Shown in pieces: positions 28,797-38,125 of a stretch of DNA of 64,000 bases. Position 1 is the stretch's first letter. Every line of letters starts with the position of its first letter. The stretch is from Enhygromyxa salina (lineage in GTDB: Bacteria > Myxococcota_A > Polyangia > Nannocystales > Nannocystaceae). The stretch lies in assembly GCF_000737335.2 (NCBI RefSeq), contig NZ_JMCC02000011.1, forward strand, positions 112,996 to 176,995. The letters run 5' to 3'. The notes under the pieces are model-generated. The model searched no databases. It was given only the letters and a program-made list of their open reading frames with translations, and was not told the origin of the DNA. The position numbers and the translations under genes are program-made.

Positions 28797-29627
28797 ATGG
28801 CCCAACCCGGCAGCGACACCCCCAACATCGCCGTTTTTGCCGACTACGAGAACGTCGCGCTTGGTGCCCGGGACGCAAAGTTCGACAAGTTCGACATCAA
28901 CTTGGTGCTCGAGCGCCTGCTCGAGCGCGGCAACGTGGTGGTGCGCAAGGCCTACTGCGACTGGTCCCGCTACAAGAGCGACCGCACCGCGCTGCACGAG
29001 CGCAGCTTCGAGCTCGTCGAGGTCCCGCACGTGAAGCTGGCCGGCAAGAACTCCGCCGACATCCGCATGGTCGTGGACGCGCTGGACCTCGCCCACACCA
29101 AGCGCCACGTGGGCGTGTTCGCGCTGATCACCGGCGACAGCGACTTCTCGCCGCTCGTCAGCAAGCTGCGCGAGAACAACAAGGCCGTGATCGGGATCGG
29201 CGTGCGCCAATCAACCAGCGATCTGCTGGTCGAGAACTGCGACGAGTTCATCTATTACGACGATCTGATCCGCGAGCACAAACCCAAGCGCCCGCGCGCC
29301 AAGGTTGAAAAGCGCGAGCCCAAGTCCGCGGGCAACAGCGGCGGTGGTGGCGGCAGCGGCAAGACCGAAGGCCAGCGCAAGGCCGAGGCGATCGAGCTGG
29401 CGCTCGACACGGTCGAGGCCATGTTCCGCGATCGCTCCGGCACGCTGTGGGGCTCGATGGTCAAGCAGGCAATTCAGCGCAAGAAGCCCAATTTCTCCGA
29501 GAGCTACCACGGGTACCGCAGCTTCAATCAGCTGCTCGAGGACGCGGAGCAGCGCGAGTTGTTGGTGCTGCAAAAAGACGAGAAGTCGGGCGGGTACATC
29601 ATCGTCGAGCTTGGCGCCAAGGCGTAG
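28797..29627 (+). CDS. NYN-domain (LabA/PIN-like) protein with C-terminal OST-HTH/LOTUS domain
   Basis: Predicted RNA-processing protein of 276 residues. The NYN domain (about 8-160) has the acidic site of the PIN-like fold: ADYENVA with D16, SADIRMVVDALDLA and TGDSDFSPLV. A Lys/Arg/Gly linker leads to a C-terminal OST-HTH/LOTUS RNA-binding domain (about 200-276, TLWGSMVKQAIQRKKPNFSE...YRSFNQLLEDAE). This combination occurs in bacterial LabA-like and eukaryotic MARF1/Limkain-type proteins and suggests a ribonuclease for specific RNAs. It stands alone, divergent from a lipoprotein gene, so the target is unknown. Confidence 0.9.
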   Translation: MAQPGSDTPNIAVFADYENVALGARDAKFDKFDINLVLERLLERGNVVVRKAYCDWSRYKSDRTALHERSFELVEVPHVKLAGKNSADIRMVVDALDLAHTKRHVGVFALITGDSDFSPLVSKLRENNKAVIGIGVRQSTSDLLVENCDEFIYYDDLIREHKPKRPRAKVEKREPKSAGNSGGGGGSGKTEGQRKAEAIELALDTVEAMFRDRSGTLWGSMVKQAIQRKKPNFSESYHGYRSFNQLLEDAEQRELLVLQKDEKSGGYIIVELGAKA

Positions 29628-29636
29628 CCCCGCGTT

Positions 29637-29713
29637 GTCGGGTTCAGCGCTCGCTCTGGGACGAGGGGCCCCTGGGTCGAGCCTGCAAACGCTTCGCGTT
29701 GCCTGAACCCGAC
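29637..29713 (+). terminator. Long-range stem-loop after the NYN gene
   Basis: GTCGGGTTCAG pairs perfectly with CTGAACCCGAC 55 bases later; the loop contains a further GGGGCCCC self-complement. A TTTTT run follows nine bases after the stem. It may terminate the NYN transcript or act as a structured leader for the gene at 29733. Confidence 0.4.
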
Positions 29714-29732
29714 CTGTCACTAGTTTTTCGCC

Positions 29733-30287
29733 ATGATCCTCCACGCGATCTTCTCAGTCGCGCTGGCTTCGTCACCAACCTACGAGCCGCCCCCGGTGAC
29801 GGTCGTCGACGAGTACACGACCCAAGATGGCACCCGCACACGCTGGGCATCGGTGAGCTACTCGCTGCCCCAGGGCCAAACCGCGGAGGTTGTGTTGGTT
29901 GTCGACGACGCGAACCACGGCGATGGCTACCTGTACGTCGATGGGGAGGCGATCGTGCACTCGACCTGGGACGCCTCAACCGGTTTGACCAACTGGATAT
30001 CATCCACCCCCGAAGCCAGCGAACTCGCCTCTGCGGCGCTGGTTGGTCTCGCGGGCGGACCTGGCACCGAGCTTATGGACGCGTTCGGTGGTGAGTCCCA
30101 AGCGTTCAAGTGCAGCGCATGGGGCAAGAAAGTGCTGCGAGCGGGGAAGTACATCTGGTCCGGAGTAGTGGCGGCCTCCGCGGGTGTGTGCTGTCTTTCG
30201 GCTGGGGCGGGCTGCCCGTTGTGCCTCGGGGCGGGCGCGGTGGCACAGGGTATTGGAGCCGATGCGCTGGAGGACTACTGTGATTGA
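29733..30287 (+). CDS. Small secreted protein with Cys-rich C-terminus, bacteriocin-like
   Basis: Predicted 184-residue protein with a short signal peptide (MILHAIFSVALASS). The middle is beta-rich (VVLVVDDANHGDGYLYVDGE). The C-terminal 45 residues are hydrophobic and Cys-rich: AGVCCLSAGAGCPLCLGAGA, ending DALEDYC. A C-terminal Gly/Ala/Cys-rich segment of this kind resembles halocin-C8-like bacteriocin domains, but I cannot confirm the family. The next gene overlaps it by eight bases and encodes a two-helix membrane protein, the arrangement expected of toxin and immunity. Function is hypothesis. Confidence 0.6.
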   Translation: MILHAIFSVALASSPTYEPPPVTVVDEYTTQDGTRTRWASVSYSLPQGQTAEVVLVVDDANHGDGYLYVDGEAIVHSTWDASTGLTNWISSTPEASELASAALVGLAGGPGTELMDAFGGESQAFKCSAWGKKVLRAGKYIWSGVVAASAGVCCLSAGAGCPLCLGAGAVAQGIGADALEDYCD

Positions 30288-30525
30288 GGACGCAGTCCCC
30301 ACGGGTCATTTCCTCACCTTTGCGTATTTGCGGAAGTGGCGGCAGCGTGATCGTTTTACCTTTCTCACCGGTGTGCTGATCACACTCATGCTCCCGATGC
30401 TATTGGACGCGGGGCCATGGACAGCCGGCTTGGTGGCGACTGGCGCCGGTCTGGGCTTGTTCAGTGCCGTTGAGGCTGTGCTTCGCTGGCGGGCTTGGCG
30501 TCAGGGGTCCCGGGGGCGTCAGTAG
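30280..30525 (+). CDS. Small two-helix membrane protein coupled to the bacteriocin-like gene
   Basis: 81-residue protein starting at GTG 30280, with a near-ideal ribosome binding site GGAGGA (30269-30274) and a five-base spacer inside the end of the upstream gene. Two transmembrane segments (FLTGVLITLMLPMLLDA and WTAGLVATGAGLGLFSA) are bounded by basic residues. The eight-base overlap implies translational coupling. An immunity or export role is inferred from context only. Confidence 0.65.
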   Translation: MIEDAVPTGHFLTFAYLRKWRQRDRFTFLTGVLITLMLPMLLDAGPWTAGLVATGAGLGLFSAVEAVLRWRAWRQGSRGRQ

Positions 30526-30655
30526 CGACGCCGCTCTGCCATCGGCCTTGGCCACACCACGCTCGACATCCAGGGCGCTTGGCTGAAGCTACCGTTGCGT
30601 CCGCTTGCGCGAGGACCTTGGATTCCGACCGCGCGATGCGCTACTCTCCCTTTGC

Positions 30656-31308
30656 ATGGGCAAGCCCCCCGCCAGGCCCTCCGAAAACGACGCCGTAGAG
30701 TGGACCCTCGAAGGAAAAATTAGCGGCAAGGATGTCTCCCACACAAATTTCGACGTCCCGACCGTGCTCGCAGCTGCCGCGGCCTACCTCCAACTGTTGG
30801 TCTGGGTCGCAGGCGAGGCCGATGTGCCGCTGCATTTACCGGCCTCGAGATCATGCCAGGAAGTGTGAGGCTGTGCGCAGTACCTGATCGCCCAGATGTC
30901 GCCCGCCTCGCAGTCAAGCAAGCCGATCAGTATATCGATGGCTCGATTCCCGTGCCACGCGGCGCCAAGGGACGGGTCGACACCGTCGTGTCCCATCTGC
31001 GCCTGGTGGGCAAAGATCAACATGTTCGCGTTTCAATAGGCAAGTACCGGAAAACACTAATCGTACCTGACGCAGAGCAAGTCTCTGCCCGCATTGAAGT
31101 TGCAGATATCCGCGCGCGACTCGTTCAAGTATCGATTGATCCACCGACGGGAAAATTTCGAACCGAGCGCTTTGGATTGTTGAAGCTCAACGTCACCGAA
31201 GAGCAAGCCAAGCAGCTCGGAGCTACGCTCGGCCGCAACATGAAGTTCTCAAACTCGAGCGAGAGAGGCAGACCATCCCGCTCTCGCATCTCAAATATGA
31301 CGCGATGA
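30656..31308 (+). pseudogene. Hypothetical gene split by a single-base frameshift
   Basis: The frame starting MGKPPARPSENDAVEW reads well to VAGEADVPLHL at about 30838; the neighbouring frame then continues with TGLEIMPGSVRLCAVPDR into a 150-residue stretch (VKQADQYIDGSIPVPRGA, LRLVGKDQHVRVSIGKYR). Joining them needs one extra base in the TTT run of CATTTACC. This could be a real frameshift or an assembly error. The C-terminus after LGRNM is odd (Ser/Arg-rich) and lies over a PIN-toxin remnant in another frame. No family is recognised. Confidence 0.5.
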
Positions 31309-31466
31309 TCTGTGCGTGTGCCAAGGTTGCACGCGTTGACTGCATCGTCGATCTTGACGGTGACTTCTGGAAGCTGGCCCCGCGGATCAACATCGCCGTA
31401 ATGGCGCCAGAGCAATTCCGTCCCAAGCAGTTGTCGTTTGGGCCAAGTGACGACAGCGCTGAGTGA
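31238..31466 (+). pseudogene. 3' remnant of a PIN-domain (VapC-like) toxin gene
   Basis: A third reading frame, too short to be a full gene, gives HLKYDAMICACAKVARVDC, then IVDLDGDFWKLAPRI and VMAPEQF. This is the last about 70 residues of a PIN-domain toxin, with the usual DA..CA, TLDGDF-like and VMxPEEF pattern. The N-terminal half with the first acidic residues is missing, and the frame is closed just upstream by a TGA, so the gene is truncated at a junction with the preceding hypothetical gene. No antitoxin is seen. Confidence 0.55.
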
Positions 31467-31529
31467 CAAGCTCTTGGCCGCCGCTCCGCGACACGGGTTG
31501 GTGGCAGCGCACCTAACAGGTGCGCCCAC

Positions 31530-32900
31530 CTACCCGACCCAGTCGCCGTGATAGGTCTCCGGCAACGCCTGATCAAACCACAGCTTGGCCACCGGCCCGT
31601 CCGCGAGCGCGCCCCCGTCGAGCACCGCGACATAGCTGTGATCACTTTGCTCGTCATGGCAAAGGCTCAAGATCCAAGGCTTCCCGTCAGGATCCCCGCT
31701 GCGGGCCACGGGCACAGGCTCACTCGGCTTGACCTGCGCGCCCAGCTCCCACACGTCCGCATCCCCAGTATCCACATCAACCCGGGCGAGCCCAAACCCG
31801 TCAGCCTCATCCCGCGCATAGAACCACGCATGGGGATGCTCCGCCCCTTCATACCGTGAATCAACCCGCGGAAACTCGCACGAGCGTTCCCACCGCTGCT
31901 CACTGCGCCACGCCCCGGTCCGCAGATCCAAGGTCCCCCGGTGCAGCGTTGGCGGCTCGATCCGCGATCCGTCCCCCAGCGAGGTCAGCGAGGCCAGATC
32001 CGCATACCGACAATAGTCGATCACCAGCTCGTCCCCACGCTCGAAGGCGTTGACGAAGTGCCACACCCAAAACGGCTCAACGGTGAATCGCTTCGCCGCC
32101 CCAGGGTCCGCAAACGGCACCACAATGATCTCGCACCCCTGCTCGGGCGCCCACCCAAACCAACTCGAAAAGTCGCCGAGCTGCAGCAGCGCCCGCGCCA
32201 GCTTCAGCTTCGCCGGACAGTTGATGAATATGGCGTGGTTCTCGGTCACGACAAAGTCGTGTACCAACCCGGCCCAGCCACACTCGAAGCTGCCCAACAG
32301 CCGAGGCTCTCCATTGTCCGGCAGCGCAAACAGATCCAGCATGGTCTGCTTGCCATAGCGCAGCCCAAAGTTGAAGCTCGTCTGCAATCGCGCGACCCGG
32401 TGGGGGTGAGCAGAGAACGCGCTGATCACCGCGCCATCAAAGTCCCGCTCACCCAGCACCTCGAGCGTGTCCGGATCCAGCTCGGTCGGCTTGCACGCCT
32501 CCATGATCGTGAACAAGCGGCCCCGCCAGGTCCACGCTCGCGTGTTGCCAGTGTTCTTCACCCGACCCCGCAGAGTGTTGAGCACGCGTCGCCCCCAGGG
32601 CGCGCCAGTGCCGTACAAGTACCGCCCAGCCGCCTGCTCCTCGAGGTAGCCCGCGCTCTCGATCACCCGCGCAGCCCCAAGCGCCCCGCCGTTGCCGTCA
32701 AGCCGCGCGGCCATGATCACGCCGTCGGCCTCGAAGGGGTGCGACATGCGGTGGCCAAAGCGCTCGATCTGCCCCGGACCGCTGCGGTACAGGGTCCCGG
32801 CCACCCCCTCGGGCAGCTGCCCCTCCACGCGCAGGGGCTCGAACCCATGCGGGCGGCTCAAGTTCTCGTACATGCTGGCGTGGGCGCGTGGGTCCGACAC
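31530..32900 (-). CDS. Carotenoid cleavage oxygenase (RPE65/CCD family)
   Basis: Non-haem iron dioxygenase of about 456 residues that cleaves carotenoids or related polyenes. All four Fe-binding histidines are visible in context: AFSAHPHRV, GLVHDFVV, VWHFVNAFE and ETYHGDW at the C-terminus. GTLYRSGPGQIERFG near the N-terminus is also typical. The frame remains open to 33527, but that part is antisense to the HMG-CoA synthase gene. Possible starts are GTG at 32900, GTG at 32906 and ATG at 32875; none has a strong ribosome binding site. Its position beside a mevalonate-pathway enzyme fits isoprenoid metabolism. Confidence 0.88.
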   Translation of the reverse strand: MSDPRAHASMYENLSRPHGFEPLRVEGQLPEGVAGTLYRSGPGQIERFGHRMSHPFEADGVIMAARLDGNGGALGAARVIESAGYLEEQAAGRYLYGTGAPWGRRVLNTLRGRVKNTGNTRAWTWRGRLFTIMEACKPTELDPDTLEVLGERDFDGAVISAFSAHPHRVARLQTSFNFGLRYGKQTMLDLFALPDNGEPRLLGSFECGWAGLVHDFVVTENHAIFINCPAKLKLARALLQLGDFSSWFGWAPEQGCEIIVVPFADPGAAKRFTVEPFWVWHFVNAFERGDELVIDYCRYADLASLTSLGDGSRIEPPTLHRGTLDLRTGAWRSEQRWERSCEFPRVDSRYEGAEHPHAWFYARDEADGFGLARVDVDTGDADVWELGAQVKPSEPVPVARSGDPDGKPWILSLCHDEQSDHSYVAVLDGGALADGPVAKLWFDQALPETYHGDWVG

Positions 32901-32937
32901 ACCCACGATATAGCCGGGCGCGGTCGAACGCTCAAGG

Positions 32938-33010
32938 TGACCGGGGCGTGACCGCGGCAAACTCCAGGTCCAACGCAACCCCTTCCCCTGGAAATACCAC
33001 GACGTCCCGA
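32938..33010 (-). pseudogene. Duplicated fragment of the neighbouring hypothetical gene
   Basis: On the minus strand this encodes VVVFPGEGVALDLEFAA followed by a short tail VTPRSP, closely matching VVVFPGEGYALDLEFAA and the VTPASP terminus of the protein encoded at 34734-35243. About 50 residues between those parts are missing. It lies between the carotenoid oxygenase and HMG-CoA synthase genes and looks like a decayed partial duplicate on the other side of the synthase gene. Confidence 0.55.
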
Positions 33011-33045
33011 CCACCGATTCAGCCGACGCGACCCACGCGGCGACG

Positions 33046-34566
33046 TCAGGCCAAATGGGTCCGTTCCGCCGACGTTGGGCCCCGGTACTCGTAGTACTCG
33101 ATGCCGATGTCCTGGAACGCGTCTTCGTTGCTCGCCCCGACCTCGCGGACAGCAAAGGCATCGCTGGCGTTAGCCAGGCCGGCTGCCGGGCGGCCGTCGT
33201 GGAGGGCCTCGTACTGGTCACGATCGAGCGCGTGGCTGGACTCCAGCGCCCGCGCAAAGCCGATCCGCGCGGCGGCGCGCTGCCAGCCGGGGACCACGGT
33301 CGCCGGGATCGCTTCGGCCGCGTCGCCGCTCCCATAGCCGACCAGCAACATCGGCTTGCCGGCGAGCTCGAGCCCGCGGCAGAGCGCGTCCTCGAACGCC
33401 GCCGCCAGCCAGGCCGGCAGCGACGCGGTGTAGAGGTTGCCGACGTCACGCACGAGCTCACTGCCGAGACTGAGCTTGGCGGCCTGGAACTCGCGAAACC
33501 ACGCCGAACCGCGCAGCTGCTTGGCAACCGCCGTGACGGCCGCGAAGGGATCGTGATCGGGCCCGTGCGCTGCGACTGCGTCGCGGAGATCGAAGCTGGC
33601 GGCGGCGTGGAGCTCGACCTGCGCGCGGACCTGTTCGGGGTCGACCCCGGCCGCGAGCGCGAGCTCGTCGAGCTGGCCGGGCGCGGCCCGATCGCGGGCG
33701 ATGTCGAAGGTCAGCGCGGTCGCGAGGGCCGTGATCGGCAGCTGTTGATAGGGCCGATGAAACACGGCCGCCGCGAGCTCGGCGTAGAAGCTGCGCCGCT
33801 CGACGTCGAGACCGGCGAACATCCCGTCGAGCGCGGCGATGATCTGGTCGACGTAGCAGGTCGTCGAGTACTTGCCGTTGAACACGGGGAAGTCGCGGGC
33901 CCGCTCACCGCTGGCTCGGTAGTTGGGCATGAAGTGGCGGGCGAACGGCTTGCGGAAGTCGTAGCCGCGGTAGCGCGAGGCCGAGCCGGCGTGCTCGAGG
34001 TCGAGCGCGAGCAGCTTGGGCGCGGCTTCGAGCAAGAACGCGACGGCTCCGGCCCCCTGGGTCTGCTCGCCCGAGCTCCCGCGCTGGTACTCGGCGATGT
34101 CCGAGCTGACGACGATCGCGACCTGGTCGCGGCCGTCGGCGGCCAGGTAGCGGGCGGCGGCCTTGGTCGCATAGATCCCACCAAGGCAGGCGTGCTTGAA
34201 CTCGGGGACCTCACAGCTACGCGCGATGCTCGGCAAGCCGAGGCCGCGCAGGGCGTCGTCGACCATGCCTCGGACGATCACGGCTCCGGCCGCGTTGTCC
34301 GTCGACGACTCGGTCCCGAGCGCGAGCATGCCGATCCGCCGCGGGTCGACCCGGTTGTCTCGGATCAGCCGAAGCACCGCGCTCGCGGCCATGGTGTAGG
34401 CGTTTTCTTCGGGCCCGCAGACCCGGAAGCTGCGCCCGACCACGGCCGCGACCTTGGGCCAGGTCGCGTCGGTCCACTCGCACCAACGCTCGAGGTCGAC
34501 GCGGTGACGGGGGACGTAGATCGAGATGGCGCTGATGCCTGGGTGCCTGGCGTGCACGGAGTCCAT
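33046..34566 (-). CDS. Hydroxymethylglutaryl-CoA synthase
   Basis: Thiolase-fold enzyme of 506 residues condensing acetyl-CoA with acetoacetyl-CoA to HMG-CoA. The active-site Cys is C127 in KHACLGGIYA. The catalytic His lies in FHRPYQQLP, and the C-terminal GYGSGDAAEA matches the YGSG motif. ISAISIYVPRHRVDLE is the usual N-terminus; I chose the ATG at 34566 over the open frame to 34656. In myxobacteria such enzymes serve the mevalonate pathway and, in Myxococcus xanthus, a route between leucine-type units and isovaleryl-CoA. It is longer than typical bacterial MvaS (about 390). Confidence 0.85.
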   Translation of the reverse strand: MDSVHARHPGISAISIYVPRHRVDLERWCEWTDATWPKVAAVVGRSFRVCGPEENAYTMAASAVLRLIRDNRVDPRRIGMLALGTESSTDNAAGAVIVRGMVDDALRGLGLPSIARSCEVPEFKHACLGGIYATKAAARYLAADGRDQVAIVVSSDIAEYQRGSSGEQTQGAGAVAFLLEAAPKLLALDLEHAGSASRYRGYDFRKPFARHFMPNYRASGERARDFPVFNGKYSTTCYVDQIIAALDGMFAGLDVERRSFYAELAAAVFHRPYQQLPITALATALTFDIARDRAAPGQLDELALAAGVDPEQVRAQVELHAAASFDLRDAVAAHGPDHDPFAAVTAVAKQLRGSAWFREFQAAKLSLGSELVRDVGNLYTASLPAWLAAAFEDALCRGLELAGKPMLLVGYGSGDAAEAIPATVVPGWQRAAARIGFARALESSHALDRDQYEALHDGRPAAGLANASDAFAVREVGASNEDAFQDIGIEYYEYRGPTSAERTHLA

Positions 34567-34733
34567 GGCCCGGGCTGTACGCGCGCTCGACCGCGATTGA
34601 ATAGAGAACTGGGTCACGCGCAACGCCGCGCGGGCTCGAGGGGTGGTTGGAATCACGTTCGCCGTGGCGGCGAAGCGACACCGAGCGGTTCACACCGCAG
34701 CGAAGATCCCTGCGCGCCCGGCCGGTCCAACCC

Positions 34734-35243
34734 TCAGGGTGACGCGGGCGTGACCAGGCGATGGCCCGCGACCGAGATCTCGATCTTGGTCGCGCGCTCG
34801 AAGAACAGCTTCCACGAGTCGCCTTTGGCGCCCGTGAACAAGCCGTAGACCCCGACCCCCTCCGGCTGCGCGGCAAACTCCAGATCCAGCGCATAGCCTT
34901 CCCCCGGAAACACCACGACGTCCCCGACCTCCACCATCACGCGCGCCTGCGAGCTCGACCGGCTCCGCGCTGGCATCGGTCCACCCAGCACACCGTGCGG
35001 CTCCGTCTGCGGCGTGCTCGAACCAGCGAGGGCGGCGCGCTCGGCCTTGCGCGCGGTGAAGGTCGTCGTGCACGAGACCGAGGCGCCGGTCTCGATCGCC
35101 GTCTTTGGCTCGAGCGGGCCGTGGATCCGCCAGCTCACCGCGTCGGGCGGACGAACGCCCAAGACCAAGCGTGGCGGGGGCGCCTGCTCTTCGGCCGCGT
35201 CGTCTGGCTCGACTGGCGCGGCCGCGACCTCGCTCGTCGCCAC
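34734..35243 (-). CDS. Hypothetical protein, beta-rich, acidic N-terminus
   Basis: Predicted cytoplasmic protein of 169 residues starting at GTG. The first 25 residues are acidic and disordered; the rest is probably beta-sandwich (VVVFPGEGYALDLEFAAQPE, VYGLFTGAKGDSWKLFFER). No signal peptide or known motif is visible. A shortened copy of its C-terminal region lies at 32938-33010, so the family has been duplicated locally. It may be cotranscribed with the HMG-CoA synthase gene downstream, 167 bases away. Confidence 0.55.
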   Translation of the reverse strand: MATSEVAAAPVEPDDAAEEQAPPPRLVLGVRPPDAVSWRIHGPLEPKTAIETGASVSCTTTFTARKAERAALAGSSTPQTEPHGVLGGPMPARSRSSSQARVMVEVGDVVVFPGEGYALDLEFAAQPEGVGVYGLFTGAKGDSWKLFFERATKIEISVAGHRLVTPASP

Positions 35244-35304
35244 GTCTCGGTCTCAGTCTCCTCGGGCGGCACCTGCGTGACCCTAACACGAACCCGGTCC
35301 AGAT

Positions 35305-35331
35305 CCCGCCCGAAGCCAAGCTTCGGGCGGG
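35305..35331 (-). terminator. Perfect 12-bp stem-loop downstream of the DUF4215 paralog
   Basis: CCCGCCCGAAGC and GCTTCGGGCGGG flank a CAA loop, 16 bases past the stop of the minus-strand gene ending at 35348. No U-tract follows in either direction, so it is a stabilising or weakly terminating hairpin. Confidence 0.5.
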
Positions 35332-35347
35332 CGATCGGACAGCGCGG

Positions 35348-36832
<1,485 letters not shown>

Positions 36833-36961
36833 GCCGCAGTGGATGCGAATTCGGGTCGGCGAGTCCAGTCAAATTCGAGCCAGCCCTCCAACACTTCGCT
36901 ACGACCCGGCCTGCGCGGTGATCGCTCCGCCGGTCGGCCACCGCAACCGTGGACCGCCAGC

Positions 36962-38000
36962 TCAGCCGCCGAGCTCGAGCTCTCGCATCTTTCGCCACAG
37001 CGTCGTCCGGCTGATGCCGAGTAGCTCCGCCGCCCGGCTCTTGAGCCCCTTCGCGATCCGCAGCGCCTCGAGGATCCGCGCGCGCTCGTCGTCGGCGGGC
37101 GAGATCGTGTAGGGATGGATCCGCGTGGTCCGGGGCGGCGGCTCGCCGCGCAGCTCGGGCGGCAGCTCCTGGCCCTCGAGCACCTCGCCCTCACCGATCG
37201 CAAACACATACTCGATCACATTGCGCAGCTCACGAACATTGCCCGGCCAGTGATAGGCCAACAGCCGCGCGTGGGCGTCGGGGGCGAGGGCCTCGATCTG
37301 CCGCCACGGCACATCGTCGTCTTCATGGTTCCCGCGCTGGCGCTGATCTGCCCGCGCGTTGAACTGCCGGATGAAGTGCCAGATCAGCGTCTCGATGTCG
37401 CCCTCGCGCTCGACCAAGGGCGGCAAGAACAGCGGGACCACGCGAATCCGATACATCAGATCCTCACGAAAGCGCCGCTGCTCCACCTCGTCTCGCAGCG
37501 ACTTGTTGGTGGCCGCCAGCAAGCGCACGTCGACCTGGACCGGCTCGGTCCCGCCGATCGGCACGAAGGTGCGCTCTTGCAGGACCCGCAGCAGCCGGGC
37601 CTGAATGTCGGGCGACAGCTCGGCGACCTCGTCCAAGAACACGGTCCCGCCGTCGGCCAGGGCAAACAAGCCCGCGCGCTCGCGGATCGCCCCAGTGAAC
37701 GCCCCGCGCACGTGACCGAACAGCTCCGAGGCCGCGAGCTCCGGCGTCAGCGTTGCGCAGTTGATCGCCTTGAATGGCCGCTCGCGCCGCCGCGACAGCC
37801 GATGGATCGCGGCGGCGGCCAGCTCCTTGCCGGTCCCGCTCTCGCCGCGGATCAAGATGCTCGCGCCGCTGCGAGCTGCCCGCCGCAGCAGCTCGAAGAA
37901 CTCGAGCATCTGCGGCGACTGGGTCACGATCCCGTGAAACACAGTGACGTCGAGCTCAGCGGGAACGGGGATCGGGTCGAGCAGCATGCCTGCACCCATT
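36962..38000 (-). CDS. Sigma-54-dependent transcriptional activator (bEBP), no sensor domain
   Basis: Enhancer-binding protein of about 346 residues. The AAA+ domain has Walker A GESGTGKE, the sigma-54 contact loop GAFTGA (in ELFGHVRGAFTGAIRE), Walker B GGTVFLDEV and an arginine finger region. The C-terminal Fis-type HTH is AAELLGISRTTLWRKMREL. There is almost no N-terminal regulatory domain (about 20 residues before the AAA+ fold), so it is either constitutive or controlled through a partner. The longer open frame to 38281 is antisense to the sulfate permease region; ATG 38000 or 37988 are the plausible starts. It is divergent from the SulP gene. Confidence 0.88.
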
Positions 38001-38125
38001 GTTTCCGGGACTGAGCCACGTTGCAACGTGTGCAACGCGATGTCACGGGGCCCGCTCGCGGATCGCATGAACGCGCGAGCGTGACCAAGACAGGGCTTGG
38101 CCCGTGGTCTGCACTGGCGTCCACC

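Noticed and set aside
32901..33527. N-terminal extension of the carotenoid oxygenase frame
   Set aside because: It lies antisense or out of frame over the HMG-CoA synthase gene and a duplicated fragment; no conserved residues of the family are missing without it.
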